Positions 1-7,514 are shown, counted from the first letter of the stretch. The stretch: DNA of 8,743 nt from Burkholderiales bacterium (GCA_025354075.1 JANXNO010000420.1:1-8743); one strand, 5' to 3'. Translations and numbers: made by a program. Notes: a model not told the origin generated them from the sequence alone.

Positions 1-463
1 TCGTGAGCACCTTGGCCTGTGCGCGATCAATGCGATAGGTTTCCACAATCAAATCGGCAAACGATTGCACGACAGCCCGCTCCATCAGGATGACAATTTC
101 GCGCTCAGTCGGTGGCAAAAATTTAACGTCGTTGAGCAATACGATGTGACGCGTGCGCGAGGTTTCATATTCACGCACGAAGCGACGCACCACCTCGGCA
201 AGCGCCTCCTGTGCGGGCAGCGACATCGCCGCGACTTCGCCCACCAGCGACTGCAAGCGCTGCATGTACTCCTGCATCAGATCAAATAAAATCGCATCTT
301 TTGACGCGTAGTAGTGATACAACAGGCTCTTGGAAACGCCGCAGCGTGCGGCGAGCGCGGCCATCGTCGCGCTTGGGTAGCCCGCGTCCGCAAACGCGTC
401 GGCAGATTCGTTCAGGATGGTGTCGCGTTGCAGCGAATGAGCGGAGGATGGACCACGGGGCAT
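1..463 (-). CDS. paaR: TetR-family regulator, probable PaaR (3' end outside the window)
   Basis: This is the N-terminal 154 residues of a TetR-family repressor; the frame is still open at base 1, so the C-terminal part of the ligand domain is missing. The helix-turn-helix covers about residues 33-52 (MAALAARCGVSKSLLYHYY), the classic TetR pattern. Further on, REYE and NDVKFLPP (residues 97-100 and 111-118) resemble what I recall of betaproteobacterial PaaR, the phenylacetyl-CoA-responsive repressor of paa genes. The ATG at 463-461 lies 17 nt after the paaE stop and has no clear Shine-Dalgarno sequence, so translation may be coupled to paaE. Being last in the operon it would be autoregulated through the palindrome upstream of paaA. 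TetR membership is near certain; the PaaR assignment rests on context and remembered similarity. Confidence 0.85.
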   Translation of the reverse strand, partial: MPRGPSSAHSLQRDTILNESADAFADAGYPSATMAALAARCGVSKSLLYHYYASKDAILFDLMQEYMQRLQSLVGEVAAMSLPAQEALAEVVRRFVREYETSRTRHIVLLNDVKFLPPTEREIVILMERAVVQSFADLIVETYRIDRAQAKVLT

Positions 464-480
464 GACAGGATTCTAGGGGG

Positions 481-1560
481 CTATCTGCCGTCGAAACTCA
501 GTCGCACCCGATCAGTCACCGGGTGCGACTGGCAGGTAAGCACAAAACCGCGATCCACTTCATGTTGTTCCAGCGTGTAATTGGCATCCATTCGCACCTC
601 GCCTTCGAGCACCTGTGCACGACAGGTGCAACACACACCAGCTTTGCAGGCATAGGGAACATCAATGCCACTTGCCAGGACAACATCCAGCACTGAGTCG
701 CCCTTGAAGGCGACGCGTAACTCACGCTCTATACCATCGGCAAGGACCGAGACGGCGGCGCTTTCTCCGCTTTCATTGTGACCGATGTCGGATCGTTCAA
801 CGTGTGGCACAGGGCCGGGCACGCCGAACAGTTCTTTATGAATTTTGTGTTGCGGCACGCCCGCTTCCAGACACGCCGCAGCGACCGCTTCGATCATGGC
901 ACCGGGACCGCAAATGTAGAGCTCGTCGATGCGCTGCGGATCGATCACGTCAGGAATGAGGCTCGCGATCTTCCCGCCGTCAACCCGGCCATTGGCAATC
1001 GGTGCTTCCTGAACCTCACCACTCAACGTGTGAATCAGTTGAAAGCGTGACAAAAACTGATCCCGTAAATCCTCAATCTGCTCGCGAAAAATAATGTCCT
1101 TGACGCGACGATTGCCAAACACCAGCGTGACCTGTGAATTAGATTCCGTCTCAAGCGCGGTCTTCAAAATCGACAGGACAGGCGTGATGCCGCTGCCCGC
1201 TGCCAGCAGCACAAGGTGCCGCGCACGGCCCGACATTGGTTGGTACACAAAGTGACCATCTGGCGGCAACACATCAATCATGTCACCCGCACGCAGCAAC
1301 GCATGCGCCCATTGCGAAAACATGCCGCCATCCACCCGCTTGATTGCAACGCGCCACTGCTTTTCATGCGGTGCCGAACACAGCGAATAAGACCGGCGCA
1401 GCTCCCGATCACCGACCTCCGCCCGCAACGTGATGTACTGACCCGCTTGAAAGGCGAAGGTGCTTTTCAACGCATCGGGAACTGCAAAACTGACCGAAAT
1501 GCAATCTGCTGTCTCGCGACTTACATCGAGAATTTCGAGGGAGTGAAAGTGCTGGGCCAT
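481..1560 (-). CDS. paaE: Phenylacetyl-CoA epoxidase reductase subunit PaaE
   Basis: PaaE passes electrons from NADPH through FAD and a 2Fe-2S cluster to the diiron site of PaaA in the ring-1,2-epoxidation of phenylacetyl-CoA. The 359 residues have the usual order. An FAD-binding barrel carries RSYS at 56-59. The NAD(P)-binding domain carries GSGITP at 122-127 and CGPG at 217-220. A C-terminal plant-type ferredoxin domain has cluster cysteines C305, C310, C313 and C343 (C-x4-C-x2-C-x29-C). All key residues are present and the length is normal. The ATG follows the paaC stop by 9 nt with only a weak ribosome-binding site (GGTAG), consistent with translational coupling. paaD, normally between paaC and paaE, is absent here. 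The same protein is called PaaK in the Pseudomonas nomenclature. Confidence 0.96.
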   Translation of the reverse strand: MAQHFHSLEILDVSRETADCISVSFAVPDALKSTFAFQAGQYITLRAEVGDRELRRSYSLCSAPHEKQWRVAIKRVDGGMFSQWAHALLRAGDMIDVLPPDGHFVYQPMSGRARHLVLLAAGSGITPVLSILKTALETESNSQVTLVFGNRRVKDIIFREQIEDLRDQFLSRFQLIHTLSGEVQEAPIANGRVDGGKIASLIPDVIDPQRIDELYICGPGAMIEAVAAACLEAGVPQHKIHKELFGVPGPVPHVERSDIGHNESGESAAVSVLADGIERELRVAFKGDSVLDVVLASGIDVPYACKAGVCCTCRAQVLEGEVRMDANYTLEQHEVDRGFVLTCQSHPVTDRVRLSFDGR

Positions 1561-1569
1561 AAATGTTTT

Positions 1570-2310
1570 CTACCAGGAAGCGCCTGGATGTTGTCGCGCG
1601 AGCGATTGCATCTCAGCCAGCAAAGTGAGACGACTCGCGCTTGCGGTCGCTGTAAGTAGGTTGGTCGCAGCGTCAGGTAGTGCGGGCATCGACAGCGTCG
1701 CTGCGTCAAATGTCGCCTGAATCGAGGCTCGCCATGATGCATTTCTTTCCGCCTGATCGGTGCCATCAACGGTGGTAGCGAGCAACTCATCACAGTACGG
1801 CCATAGGCTGACCAACGCGGATTCGATTCGCCGGCGCGACTCGTCGGTTCCATCGCCAAATCGGAGCACCCAGTCGCTGGCGTGACGCAACTGAACTCGC
1901 GACTCCTTGACCGCATCAGCGGCGATGTTAGCCAGCGGTCGATCCGTGCCCTGCGCCAGCGAGTCCCAGACCGGTACAAACCACGCTGCCAACAACATCG
2001 ACCGAGCCATGGTCAATGCGTAATCTCCGTTCGGTAGAGCGACCATCATGAGGTTGCAAAACGCCTCGGGCTCGCGAAAATAGGCAAGCGCATCTTCTGT
2101 GACCTCGTCACCACGACGCAACGCGACGAGTTGCAACAGCGCTCGTGCCTGGCCGATCAGGTCCAGCGCAGTATTGGTCAGCGCAATATCCTCCTCCAGT
2201 ACCGGCCCGTGCCCGCACCATTCAGAGAGGCGGTGGCCCCAGAGCAGGCAGGTGTCAGCCAGCGTTAGCAGTGTTGATTCGGGCAACGCGGTGAGTCTTG
2301 ATTCAGCCAA
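1570..2310 (-). CDS. paaC: Phenylacetyl-CoA epoxidase structural subunit PaaC (TTG start)
   Basis: PaaC is the non-catalytic ferritin-like partner of PaaA; together they form the core of the epoxidase. The 246 residues match the family length. Clear family segments are SEWCGHGPVLEEDIALTN (29-46), LDLIGQAR (49-56), the LPNGDYALTMAR region (92-103) and KESRVQLRHASDWVLRFGDGTDES (135-158, key residues KE, LRH, GDGTD). The start is TTG at 2310-2308: no ATG or GTG lies between the paaB stop and the conserved region, an AAAGA stretch sits about 7 nt upstream, and the length fits. The frame is the same as paaB, separated by its TAA and 19 sense codons. Oddity: the usual GGxxGxHTExLGxLLAEMQ tail keeps only LLAEMQ (230-235); the preceding residues are Ala/Ser/Thr-rich (see findings). 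Assignment is firm; the exact start is moderately sure. Confidence 0.93.
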   Translation of the reverse strand: MAESRLTALPESTLLTLADTCLLWGHRLSEWCGHGPVLEEDIALTNTALDLIGQARALLQLVALRRGDEVTEDALAYFREPEAFCNLMMVALPNGDYALTMARSMLLAAWFVPVWDSLAQGTDRPLANIAADAVKESRVQLRHASDWVLRFGDGTDESRRRIESALVSLWPYCDELLATTVDGTDQAERNASWRASIQATFDAATLSMPALPDAATNLLTATASASRLTLLAEMQSLARQHPGASW

Positions 2311-2367
2311 GTAGATGTCTTTGTTTGTTGTTGCAACGCCCCTGGGGCCGTGGTCGTCGAAAACGGG

Positions 2368-2667
2368 TTACATATGCCCAATTTCATCGGGAATATCGTA
2401 GAACGTGGGATGCCGGTATACCTTGCTTGCCATCGGGTCGAAGTTGTCCGACTTAAGCGCAGGATCGCTCGCGGTGATTGCGTTCGACGGCACAACCCAA
2501 ATGCTCACCCCCTCCTGCCGTCGCGTGTAAACGTCGCGTGCAAGTGTTAGTGCATGTTGCGCGTCGCTCGCGTGCAGGCTTCCGACGTGTTTGTGATCAA
2601 GCCCTTGCTTGCTACGCACGAACACCTCAAACAGGGGCGTTACGGCTTCTGGCGCTTCAGTCGTCAT
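2368..2667 (-). CDS. paaB: Phenylacetyl-CoA epoxidase subunit PaaB
   Basis: PaaB is a small subunit of the PaaABCE oxygenase complex that bridges PaaAC units. The 99-residue length matches the family (about 95). Diagnostic segments are [20 protein letters not shown] (13-32), [17 protein letters not shown] (43-59) and [10 protein letters not shown] (84-93). The ATG at 2667-2665 overlaps the paaA stop as ATGA, a typical coupling overlap, and has a good GAAGG ribosome-binding site 7 nt upstream. The frame is open a further 24 codons upstream inside paaA, but those residues do not look like PaaB and the ribosome-binding site fixes the inner start. A 57-nt gap to paaC contains no other gene. Confidence 0.95.
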   Translation of the reverse strand: MTTEAPEAVTPLFEVFVRSKQGLDHKHVGSLHASDAQHALTLARDVYTRRQEGVSIWVVPSNAITASDPALKSDNFDPMASKVYRHPTFYDIPDEIGHM

Positions 2668-3668
2668 GCTGCGACCTTCAATGAGGCCTTGCTCAGTGCT
2701 GACTTCGCTGCATGCGCGGCGGCGGCCTCCCGCACCCAACGTCCCTCGTCGAACGCCGCCACACGATCAGAAACTCGCGCTGCGTTGCACGGGCCATCGC
2801 CCTTCACCACACGCCAAAACTCGTCCCAATCAATCTTGCCAAAGTCGTAATGACCGCGCTCGGCATTCCACATAATTGCCGAGTCCGGCAGCGTCAAGCC
2901 CAAAAACGCCGCTTGCGGCACGGTGACGTCTACAAACTTCTGTCGCAAGGCATCGTTGCTGATGCGCTTGATGCCCCAATCGGTCGCCTCGCCGGTATGC
3001 GTTGAATCGGAGTCGTGCGGTCCGAACATCATGAGCGTCGGCCACCACCAGCGATTGATCGACTCCTGCGCCATCGCCTTTTGAGCGGGCGTGCCTTCGC
3101 ACAGTGATCGGACGATGTCAAAGCCCTGACGCTGATGGAACGACTCTTCCTTGCAAATTCGAATCATGGCGCGCGCGTAGGGGCCGTAACTGCACCGACA
3201 TAGTGGCACCTGATTCATGATGGCAGCACCATCCACGAGCCAGCCGATGGTGCCAATATCAGCCCATGTCTCGGTGGGGTAATTGAAAATGCTGGAATAT
3301 TTCGCTTTGCCGGCGTGCAGCGCTTCCACCAGCGACTCACGCGTCACGCCCAGGGTTTCGGCGGCTGAGTAGAGATAGAGCCCATGCCCGCCCTCGTCCT
3401 GCACCTTGGCCAGCAAAATCTCTTTGCGCTTGAGTGATGGCGCCCGCGTAATCCAACCGCCCTCGGGCAGCATGCCGACCACCTCGGAATGCGCATGTTG
3501 CGAAATCTGCCGAATCAGCGTCTTCCGGTAAGCCTCGGGCATGGCGTCCTGTGGCTCGATTTTTTCGTCGCGAGCAATGCGTGCCAGAAATGCTGTCTGT
3601 ACGTCCCCATCGTCCGCGACGGGCGAAGTTTCTCCGGCGACGACGATGTCAAAAGCTTGTGTGTACAC
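2664..3668 (-). CDS. paaA: Phenylacetyl-CoA epoxidase catalytic subunit PaaA (GTG start)
   Basis: PaaA is the ferritin-like diiron oxygenase subunit that forms the 1,2-epoxide of phenylacetyl-CoA using O2. The 334-residue protein starts at GTG 3668-3666, giving VYTQAFD, which matches the usual MYTQ start of the family; GGGA lies 9 nt upstream. Candidate metal ligands are visible: E62 in HAHSE, E92 and H95 in QDEGGHG, D146 in WLVDGAA, and E175 and H178 in EESFH. Other family blocks are [15 protein letters not shown] (43-57), [14 protein letters not shown] and [18 protein letters not shown]. The C-terminus has an Ala/Lys-rich tail ([11 protein letters not shown]). A TTG at 3707 would add 13 residues, but it lies upstream of the predicted transcription start and breaks the family N-terminus. 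First gene of the operon, overlapping paaB by 4 nt. Confidence 0.96.
   Translation of the reverse strand: MYTQAFDIVVAGETSPVADDGDVQTAFLARIARDEKIEPQDAMPEAYRKTLIRQISQHAHSEVVGMLPEGGWITRAPSLKRKEILLAKVQDEGGHGLYLYSAAETLGVTRESLVEALHAGKAKYSSIFNYPTETWADIGTIGWLVDGAAIMNQVPLCRCSYGPYARAMIRICKEESFHQRQGFDIVRSLCEGTPAQKAMAQESINRWWWPTLMMFGPHDSDSTHTGEATDWGIKRISNDALRQKFVDVTVPQAAFLGLTLPDSAIMWNAERGHYDFGKIDWDEFWRVVKGDGPCNAARVSDRVAAFDEGRWVREAAAAHAAKSALSKASLKVAA
2675..2679 (-). promoter_or_regulatory. Ribosome-binding site of paaB
   Basis: On the minus strand GAAGG lies 7 nt before the ATG of paaB, within the last codons of paaA. It decides the paaB start, because the open frame continues upstream to 2739. Confidence 0.7.
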
Positions 3669-3707
3669 AGTTTGGATTCCCGATACAAAATGCCGACGCG
3701 AAAACAA

Positions 3708-3736
3708 ATAGTATTCCCGACCGACCGGTCAGTCAA
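3708..3736 (-). promoter_or_regulatory. Sigma70-type promoter of paaABCE-paaR
   Basis: On the minus strand TTGACT (3736-3731, 5 of 6 consensus bases) is followed by a 17-nt spacer and TACTAT (3713-3708, 4 of 6). Transcription would begin near 3701, leaving a leader of about 33 nt before the paaA GTG. This supports the inner start of paaA. It was predicted by eye only. Confidence 0.7.
3719..3734. promoter_or_regulatory. Probable PaaR (TetR) operator
   Basis: The plus strand reads GACCGACCGGTCAGTC, a 16-bp inverted repeat centred on ACCGGT with one mismatched pair. It fills most of the -35/-10 spacer of the paaA promoter and overlaps the last bases of the -35, where a bound repressor would block RNA polymerase. 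Length and symmetry suit a TetR dimer, and the only TetR gene in the window is the last gene of this operon. Assigning it to PaaR is inference. Confidence 0.7.
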
Positions 3737-3952
3737 TTATGATGGTGTTGCGGCAAACAAGAAATCCCACCTGACCGCGCAGGATATTGAGCAACATAGC
3801 AAGCTATTAATTGCGGGTGAATCCCGGTAGCATCAACCGCCTATGAGCGAATAACGTTCGCGACTGGCAAGACCATCGAGACACGCGGCCCCGATCCGAT
3901 GGCTGGTGACCATCGTTCGGCGCAAGTTAAACGTCTAGCCAATTGATTTGAG
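3737..3952. other. Intergenic region between divergent transcripts
   Basis: This stretch of 216 bp separates the paa promoter from the c-di-GMP protein gene. I see no convincing coding frame and no RNA gene. Small inverted repeats are present: CCTG/CAGG at 3770-3783, ATAGC/GCTAT at 3796-3807 and GCGAA/TTCGC at 3847-3861. I could not find a plus-strand promoter with both good hexamers and correct spacing, so the start of the downstream transcript is unknown. GAGG at 3950-3953 is the likely ribosome-binding site of the next gene. Confidence 0.5.
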
Positions 3953-6706
3953 GTGGTGGTGGCAGTATCCCGAATCGCACAGTTGACGAAGATCCCGTTC
4001 GGTGCCAACGAGCCGCTGCTTCATCGCGCGCTGGAGGCGGGAGGCATCGGTTTGTGGGACTACTTGCCGGAGACGGGATTAATCGATCTCTATCACAACG
4101 TTCTGTCGTTCCAGACGCTGCGGCCTGGGCGCTACTATGGGCCGGTGTCCGACTTCACCGATTACGTGCTGCCAGATGATCGTCCCGCGGTGTCCCGCAT
4201 GCTGCAGCAGTGTGCAGATCAGATTGACAGCGTCTATGTTGAATTTCGGATTCACACACAGGGGCAAGGCATCGTCTGGCTTGCATGCAAAGGACAGCGG
4301 GCTTCGCTTGACGATGGTCGCACGCGCTACGTCGGCGCGATCTCCAACATCACTGATGCGTCCGAGCGGGAGCTCAAGCTGCTTGGCTATCACGAATCTC
4401 TCTTCTCGCTGGCGCGAAATCCGCTCGTCGTCGACCGCGCCGATTTCACTCGTGCCTCGGTTCAGATCATTGAGCACAGCGCCGCCACGCTAGGCGTCAC
4501 GCGTAGCGGGCTCTGGCAGTTCTCTGACGACTTCAGCGAACTGGTTTGCCTGTACCAACACGATTCGCGCGGCACGGAGGGTGCGGCTCCCGTTCCCGAC
4601 AGCGCCGCCAGTTCAGGCGCGAGCAAACGCGCCGTGCTCAGCGCCAACGATTTCCCGGCGTATTTTGCGGCAATTTCACAACGGCGGAGCCTGGCTGTGG
4701 ACGACGCGCTCACAGATCCGGTGCTACATGAGTTTCGCGCCGTATATCTGCCGCATACGGGCGTCCGTGCGCTGCTGGATGTTCCGATTTTTCATCATGG
4801 CCAGCTGTGGGGCGTGGTGTGTTTTGAGGACTGCAGCAGCAAACGGCATTGGGACAACGATGCGCAGGCGTACGCAGGTTCTGCCGTCGACCTTCTGGCG
4901 CTTGCGTTTGAAGTCGCTGAACGCGCAAAGTCGGAAACTGAACTCGCGGCAACGCGTGATCGTCATCGCGCGTTTATTCAGGCAAGCCTCGACTCAATCT
5001 GGTCGGTGGACGTTCCAGATGGAATTGACACTGCCCTGACGCCGCAAAACCAGATCGATTTATTGCGGCAACATGCGCTGATTACCGACGTCAACGCCGC
5101 GTTCGCACGGGACTATAGCCTCGATGCTGTTGACGTTGTGGGCCGCGCGCTTTCGGCGTTTATGCCCGAGCTGTTCAAAGGCTCGTCGCTACGCGACTGG
5201 ATCGACCGCGGATACCGGCTTATTGAGCGTGAGCTGCGGCTTAAGGTGAAGGGTGAAGATCATCGTTGGCTATCGCTCACCCTTTTGGGGGTGGTGGAAG
5301 ATGGCAAGCTGGTGCGTATCTGGGGCGCGCGTCGCAACATCACGGACCGCAAGCGTTACCAGTCGTTGCTTGAACACCTGGCCTTCCGTGACCCATTGAC
5401 AGGCTTGCTCAACCGCCAGCGCATGGTCAGCGAAATCAACGAAGTCATCGAAATGGCTGAGGCGCAGTCCGCCGATTCTGTGGCCACCCTGTTGTTGCTC
5501 GATTTGAACCAGTTCAAGGACATCAACGACACGCTTGGGCACGGTGCGGGCGACGAAGTCCTGCGACAAATGAAAAACCGGTTCGACGAGGCCCTGGCGT
5601 TCGAGAACGCGGTCGCGGCGCGACTCGGTGGCGACGAATTTGGCGTGTTTGCGCGCGGCGTAGGTACCGCTGAAGGCGCGATGCGGATCGGTGAGGCCAT
5701 CACCACCGCCCTGGCGCACCCGTTCATCATCGGTGGCGGCAAATTTCACGTGTCGGCCAGCATTGGGGCGGCGATCTATCCAACACACGGACGAAACTTT
5801 TCCGAGTTATCGCGCTGCGCCGATGAGGCGATGTATCACGCCAAACAAACGGGCGGTGGCGTGCGTTTGTTCAGCCGCAGTACGGTGGTGTTCGAGCAGC
5901 GCAAATTGCTATTGCTTGCAGGCCTTCCGCAAGCCATTGATCGCGGCGAACTGGTGCTCGAATTTCAGCCCATTATCAATTGCCTGACGCGCAAACCGGT
6001 GCGCATGGAAGCGCTGGTGCGCTGGAATCATCCTGAATACGGGCGGCTTACCGCCAAGGACTTTGTGCACAAAGCAGAAATGTCAGACTCGATCCGCGTG
6101 TTGACCCGCTGGGTGATCGAGACGGCGCTGCGTGCTGCGCGCGACTGGCAGGCCACGGCGCCGGGTGTCGGCATTGCGGTCAATATTTCGCCGCGCCTAC
6201 TCGGCGACTCAGTCATCGTGGCCCATCTGCAAAAGAGCATCAAAAAGTTTGGCCTTCCAGCGCGCCTGGTTGACCTTGAAATCACGGAGACCTCGCTCAT
6301 TCACAATCCTGACCGGGCGGCGGAAATTCTCGCGGACTGCAGGGCGCAGGGCTTCTCCATCGTGATTGACGACTACGGCGTTGGCTTTTGCTCGCTCGCC
6401 TATTTGCGTCGGCTGCCGTTGAAGGGGCTGAAGATGGACAACTCGTTTGTCACCCGCGTGATGCAGAGCGCGGAGGACGCGATCATCGTGCAGTCCACGA
6501 TTGCGCTGGCCCATAACCTCGGCCTGACAGTCGTCGCAGAGGGGGTTGAGGATGCCGCAACGTTGAAATTTCTGGAGCAACACGGCTGCGATTTCGCGCA
6601 GGGTTACGGCATTTCGCATCCGCTTATCCTGGCGGACACCCTCAAGTGGCTGCACACCACCATGCCTCCAGCACCACCTTCTGCCCCGTTGCGTGCAGTC
6701 AGCTAG
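3953..6706 (+). CDS. PAS-GAF-PAS-GGDEF-EAL cyclic-di-GMP signalling protein
   Basis: This 917-residue protein is built to make or break cyclic di-GMP in response to a signal. In order it has a PAS domain (about 20-137), a GAF domain (about 145-322, with an Ala/Ser/Pro-rich insert near 210-227), a second PAS (about 335-467), a GGDEF domain (about 475-640) and an EAL domain (about 655-900). The GGDEF domain has intact GGDEF at 559-563 and FKDINDTLGH at 521-530. The RxxD inhibitory site is missing; FENA occupies 550-553. The EAL domain keeps EAL at 686-688, N744, E776, D806-D807, K827, E863 and Q883. Its loop 6 reads DDYGVGFCS rather than DDFGTGYSS. No membrane segment is seen, so it is probably cytosolic. 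Three GTG codons stand in tandem (3953, 3956, 3959); GAGG at 3950-3953 best suits 3959. Both active sites look functional, but the input signal is unknown. It lies 22 bp upstream of paaG. Confidence 0.95.
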   Translation: MVVAVSRIAQLTKIPFGANEPLLHRALEAGGIGLWDYLPETGLIDLYHNVLSFQTLRPGRYYGPVSDFTDYVLPDDRPAVSRMLQQCADQIDSVYVEFRIHTQGQGIVWLACKGQRASLDDGRTRYVGAISNITDASERELKLLGYHESLFSLARNPLVVDRADFTRASVQIIEHSAATLGVTRSGLWQFSDDFSELVCLYQHDSRGTEGAAPVPDSAASSGASKRAVLSANDFPAYFAAISQRRSLAVDDALTDPVLHEFRAVYLPHTGVRALLDVPIFHHGQLWGVVCFEDCSSKRHWDNDAQAYAGSAVDLLALAFEVAERAKSETELAATRDRHRAFIQASLDSIWSVDVPDGIDTALTPQNQIDLLRQHALITDVNAAFARDYSLDAVDVVGRALSAFMPELFKGSSLRDWIDRGYRLIERELRLKVKGEDHRWLSLTLLGVVEDGKLVRIWGARRNITDRKRYQSLLEHLAFRDPLTGLLNRQRMVSEINEVIEMAEAQSADSVATLLLLDLNQFKDINDTLGHGAGDEVLRQMKNRFDEALAFENAVAARLGGDEFGVFARGVGTAEGAMRIGEAITTALAHPFIIGGGKFHVSASIGAAIYPTHGRNFSELSRCADEAMYHAKQTGGGVRLFSRSTVVFEQRKLLLLAGLPQAIDRGELVLEFQPIINCLTRKPVRMEALVRWNHPEYGRLTAKDFVHKAEMSDSIRVLTRWVIETALRAARDWQATAPGVGIAVNISPRLLGDSVIVAHLQKSIKKFGLPARLVDLEITETSLIHNPDRAAEILADCRAQGFSIVIDDYGVGFCSLAYLRRLPLKGLKMDNSFVTRVMQSAEDAIIVQSTIALAHNLGLTVVAEGVEDAATLKFLEQHGCDFAQGYGISHPLILADTLKWLHTTMPPAPPSAPLRAVS

Positions 6707-6728
6707 CGGCGCAACTCAACTATTACCA

Positions 6729-7514
6729 ATGAACTTCACCACCATTACCTACCAAACGGTGGGCAGCATCGCGCGGCTCACGCTTAACCGCCCCGAGCGC
6801 ATGAACGCGTTCACGCAAACCATGCACGAGGAACTTCGCGCCGCGATTGGTCTGGTGACGCTCGACGGCTCGCGCGTGCTGGTCATTACCGGTGCTGGTC
6901 GTGGCTTTTGTGCGGGTCAAGATCTCAATGATCGCGCCGTTGTACCGGGTGAAGCGGTGGATCTGGGCGAATCGGTTGAAACGAACTACGCGCCGCTCGT
7001 CAAATCGCTGCGCTCGCTGCCGATACCCGTCATCGCCGCAGTCAACGGCGTGGCAGCAGGTGCCGGATGTAATTTTGCGCTCGCATGCGACCTGGTGGTA
7101 GCAACCCAGAGCGCTAGTTTTTTGCAGCCTTTTTGCAAGCTCGGACTGATTCCTGACACCGGCGGCTCATACTTTTTGCCGCGGCTTGTCGGCACGCAGC
7201 GCGCCATGGGATTGGCCCTGATCGGCGACAAAATTTCCGCCCAGCGCGCCGCAGTCATCGGTCTCATCTGGGAATGTGTGCCCGATGCGGACTATCTGGC
7301 ACGCATTGATGCGCTCGCCGCGCAATTGGCCTCCGGCCCCACCCTCGGTTTTTCACGCACCAAACAGGCAATTTACGCCAGTTCGAACAACACGTTCGAC
7401 GCACAACTTTCGCTCGAAGGCGCGCTGATGCGCGAATGCGGCTTCTCCGCAGACTATCGCGAAGGCGTAGCTGCATTCAAGGAAAAGCGTGCTGCCGTAT
7501 TCAACGGCCGATAG
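6729..7514 (+). CDS. paaG: 1,2-epoxyphenylacetyl-CoA isomerase PaaG (crotonase family)
   Basis: PaaG converts ring-1,2-epoxyphenylacetyl-CoA, the product of PaaABCE, to oxepin-CoA, and also isomerises later enoyl-CoA intermediates. The 261 residues show the crotonase fold signatures LTLNRPERMNAF (17-28), the oxyanion-hole segments GRGFCAGQDLNDR (57-69) and NGVAAGAG (106-113), and LGLIPDTGG (138-146), where D143 is the catalytic Asp position of the PaaG group. ADYREGVAAFKEKR near the C-terminus and the GQDLND segment also match PaaG rather than generic enoyl-CoA hydratases. The ATG at 6729 gives the normal family N-terminus; a GTG at 6693 would add 12 atypical residues and overlap the upstream gene. 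No clear Shine-Dalgarno sequence is seen, so coupling to the upstream gene, 22 bp away, is plausible. It lies apart from paaABCE on the opposite strand. Confidence 0.9.
   Translation: MNFTTITYQTVGSIARLTLNRPERMNAFTQTMHEELRAAIGLVTLDGSRVLVITGAGRGFCAGQDLNDRAVVPGEAVDLGESVETNYAPLVKSLRSLPIPVIAAVNGVAAGAGCNFALACDLVVATQSASFLQPFCKLGLIPDTGGSYFLPRLVGTQRAMGLALIGDKISAQRAAVIGLIWECVPDADYLARIDALAAQLASGPTLGFSRTKQAIYASSNNTFDAQLSLEGALMRECGFSADYREGVAAFKEKRAAVFNGR

Noticed and set aside
1521..1979. Minus-strand open frame overlapping the end of paaC and start of paaE
   Set aside because: It is a different frame through two well-supported genes and contains no recognisable domain; only the small stretch relevant to the PaaC tail is discussed in findings.
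3660..3669. Perfect 10-bp palindrome TGTGTACACA over the paaA start codon
   Set aside because: Most of it encodes the conserved N-terminal residues VYT; a regulatory role is not needed to explain it and it has no partner site in the window.
3669..3707. Alternative TTG start of paaA at 3707 adding 13 residues
   Set aside because: The family begins at MYTQ, matching the GTG at 3668, and the TTG lies upstream of the predicted transcription start.
3737..3952. c-di-GMP or other riboswitch upstream of the signalling gene
   Set aside because: No conserved riboswitch core sequence or convincing paired structure is visible by eye.
5270..5788. Minus-strand open frame of 172 codons under the GGDEF region
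   Set aside because: It mirrors the strongly conserved GGDEF coding sequence and shows no protein signature of its own.
6693..6728. GTG start of paaG at 6693 overlapping the upstream gene
   Set aside because: The added 12 residues are unlike the family N-terminus, while the ATG at 6729 matches the normal length.
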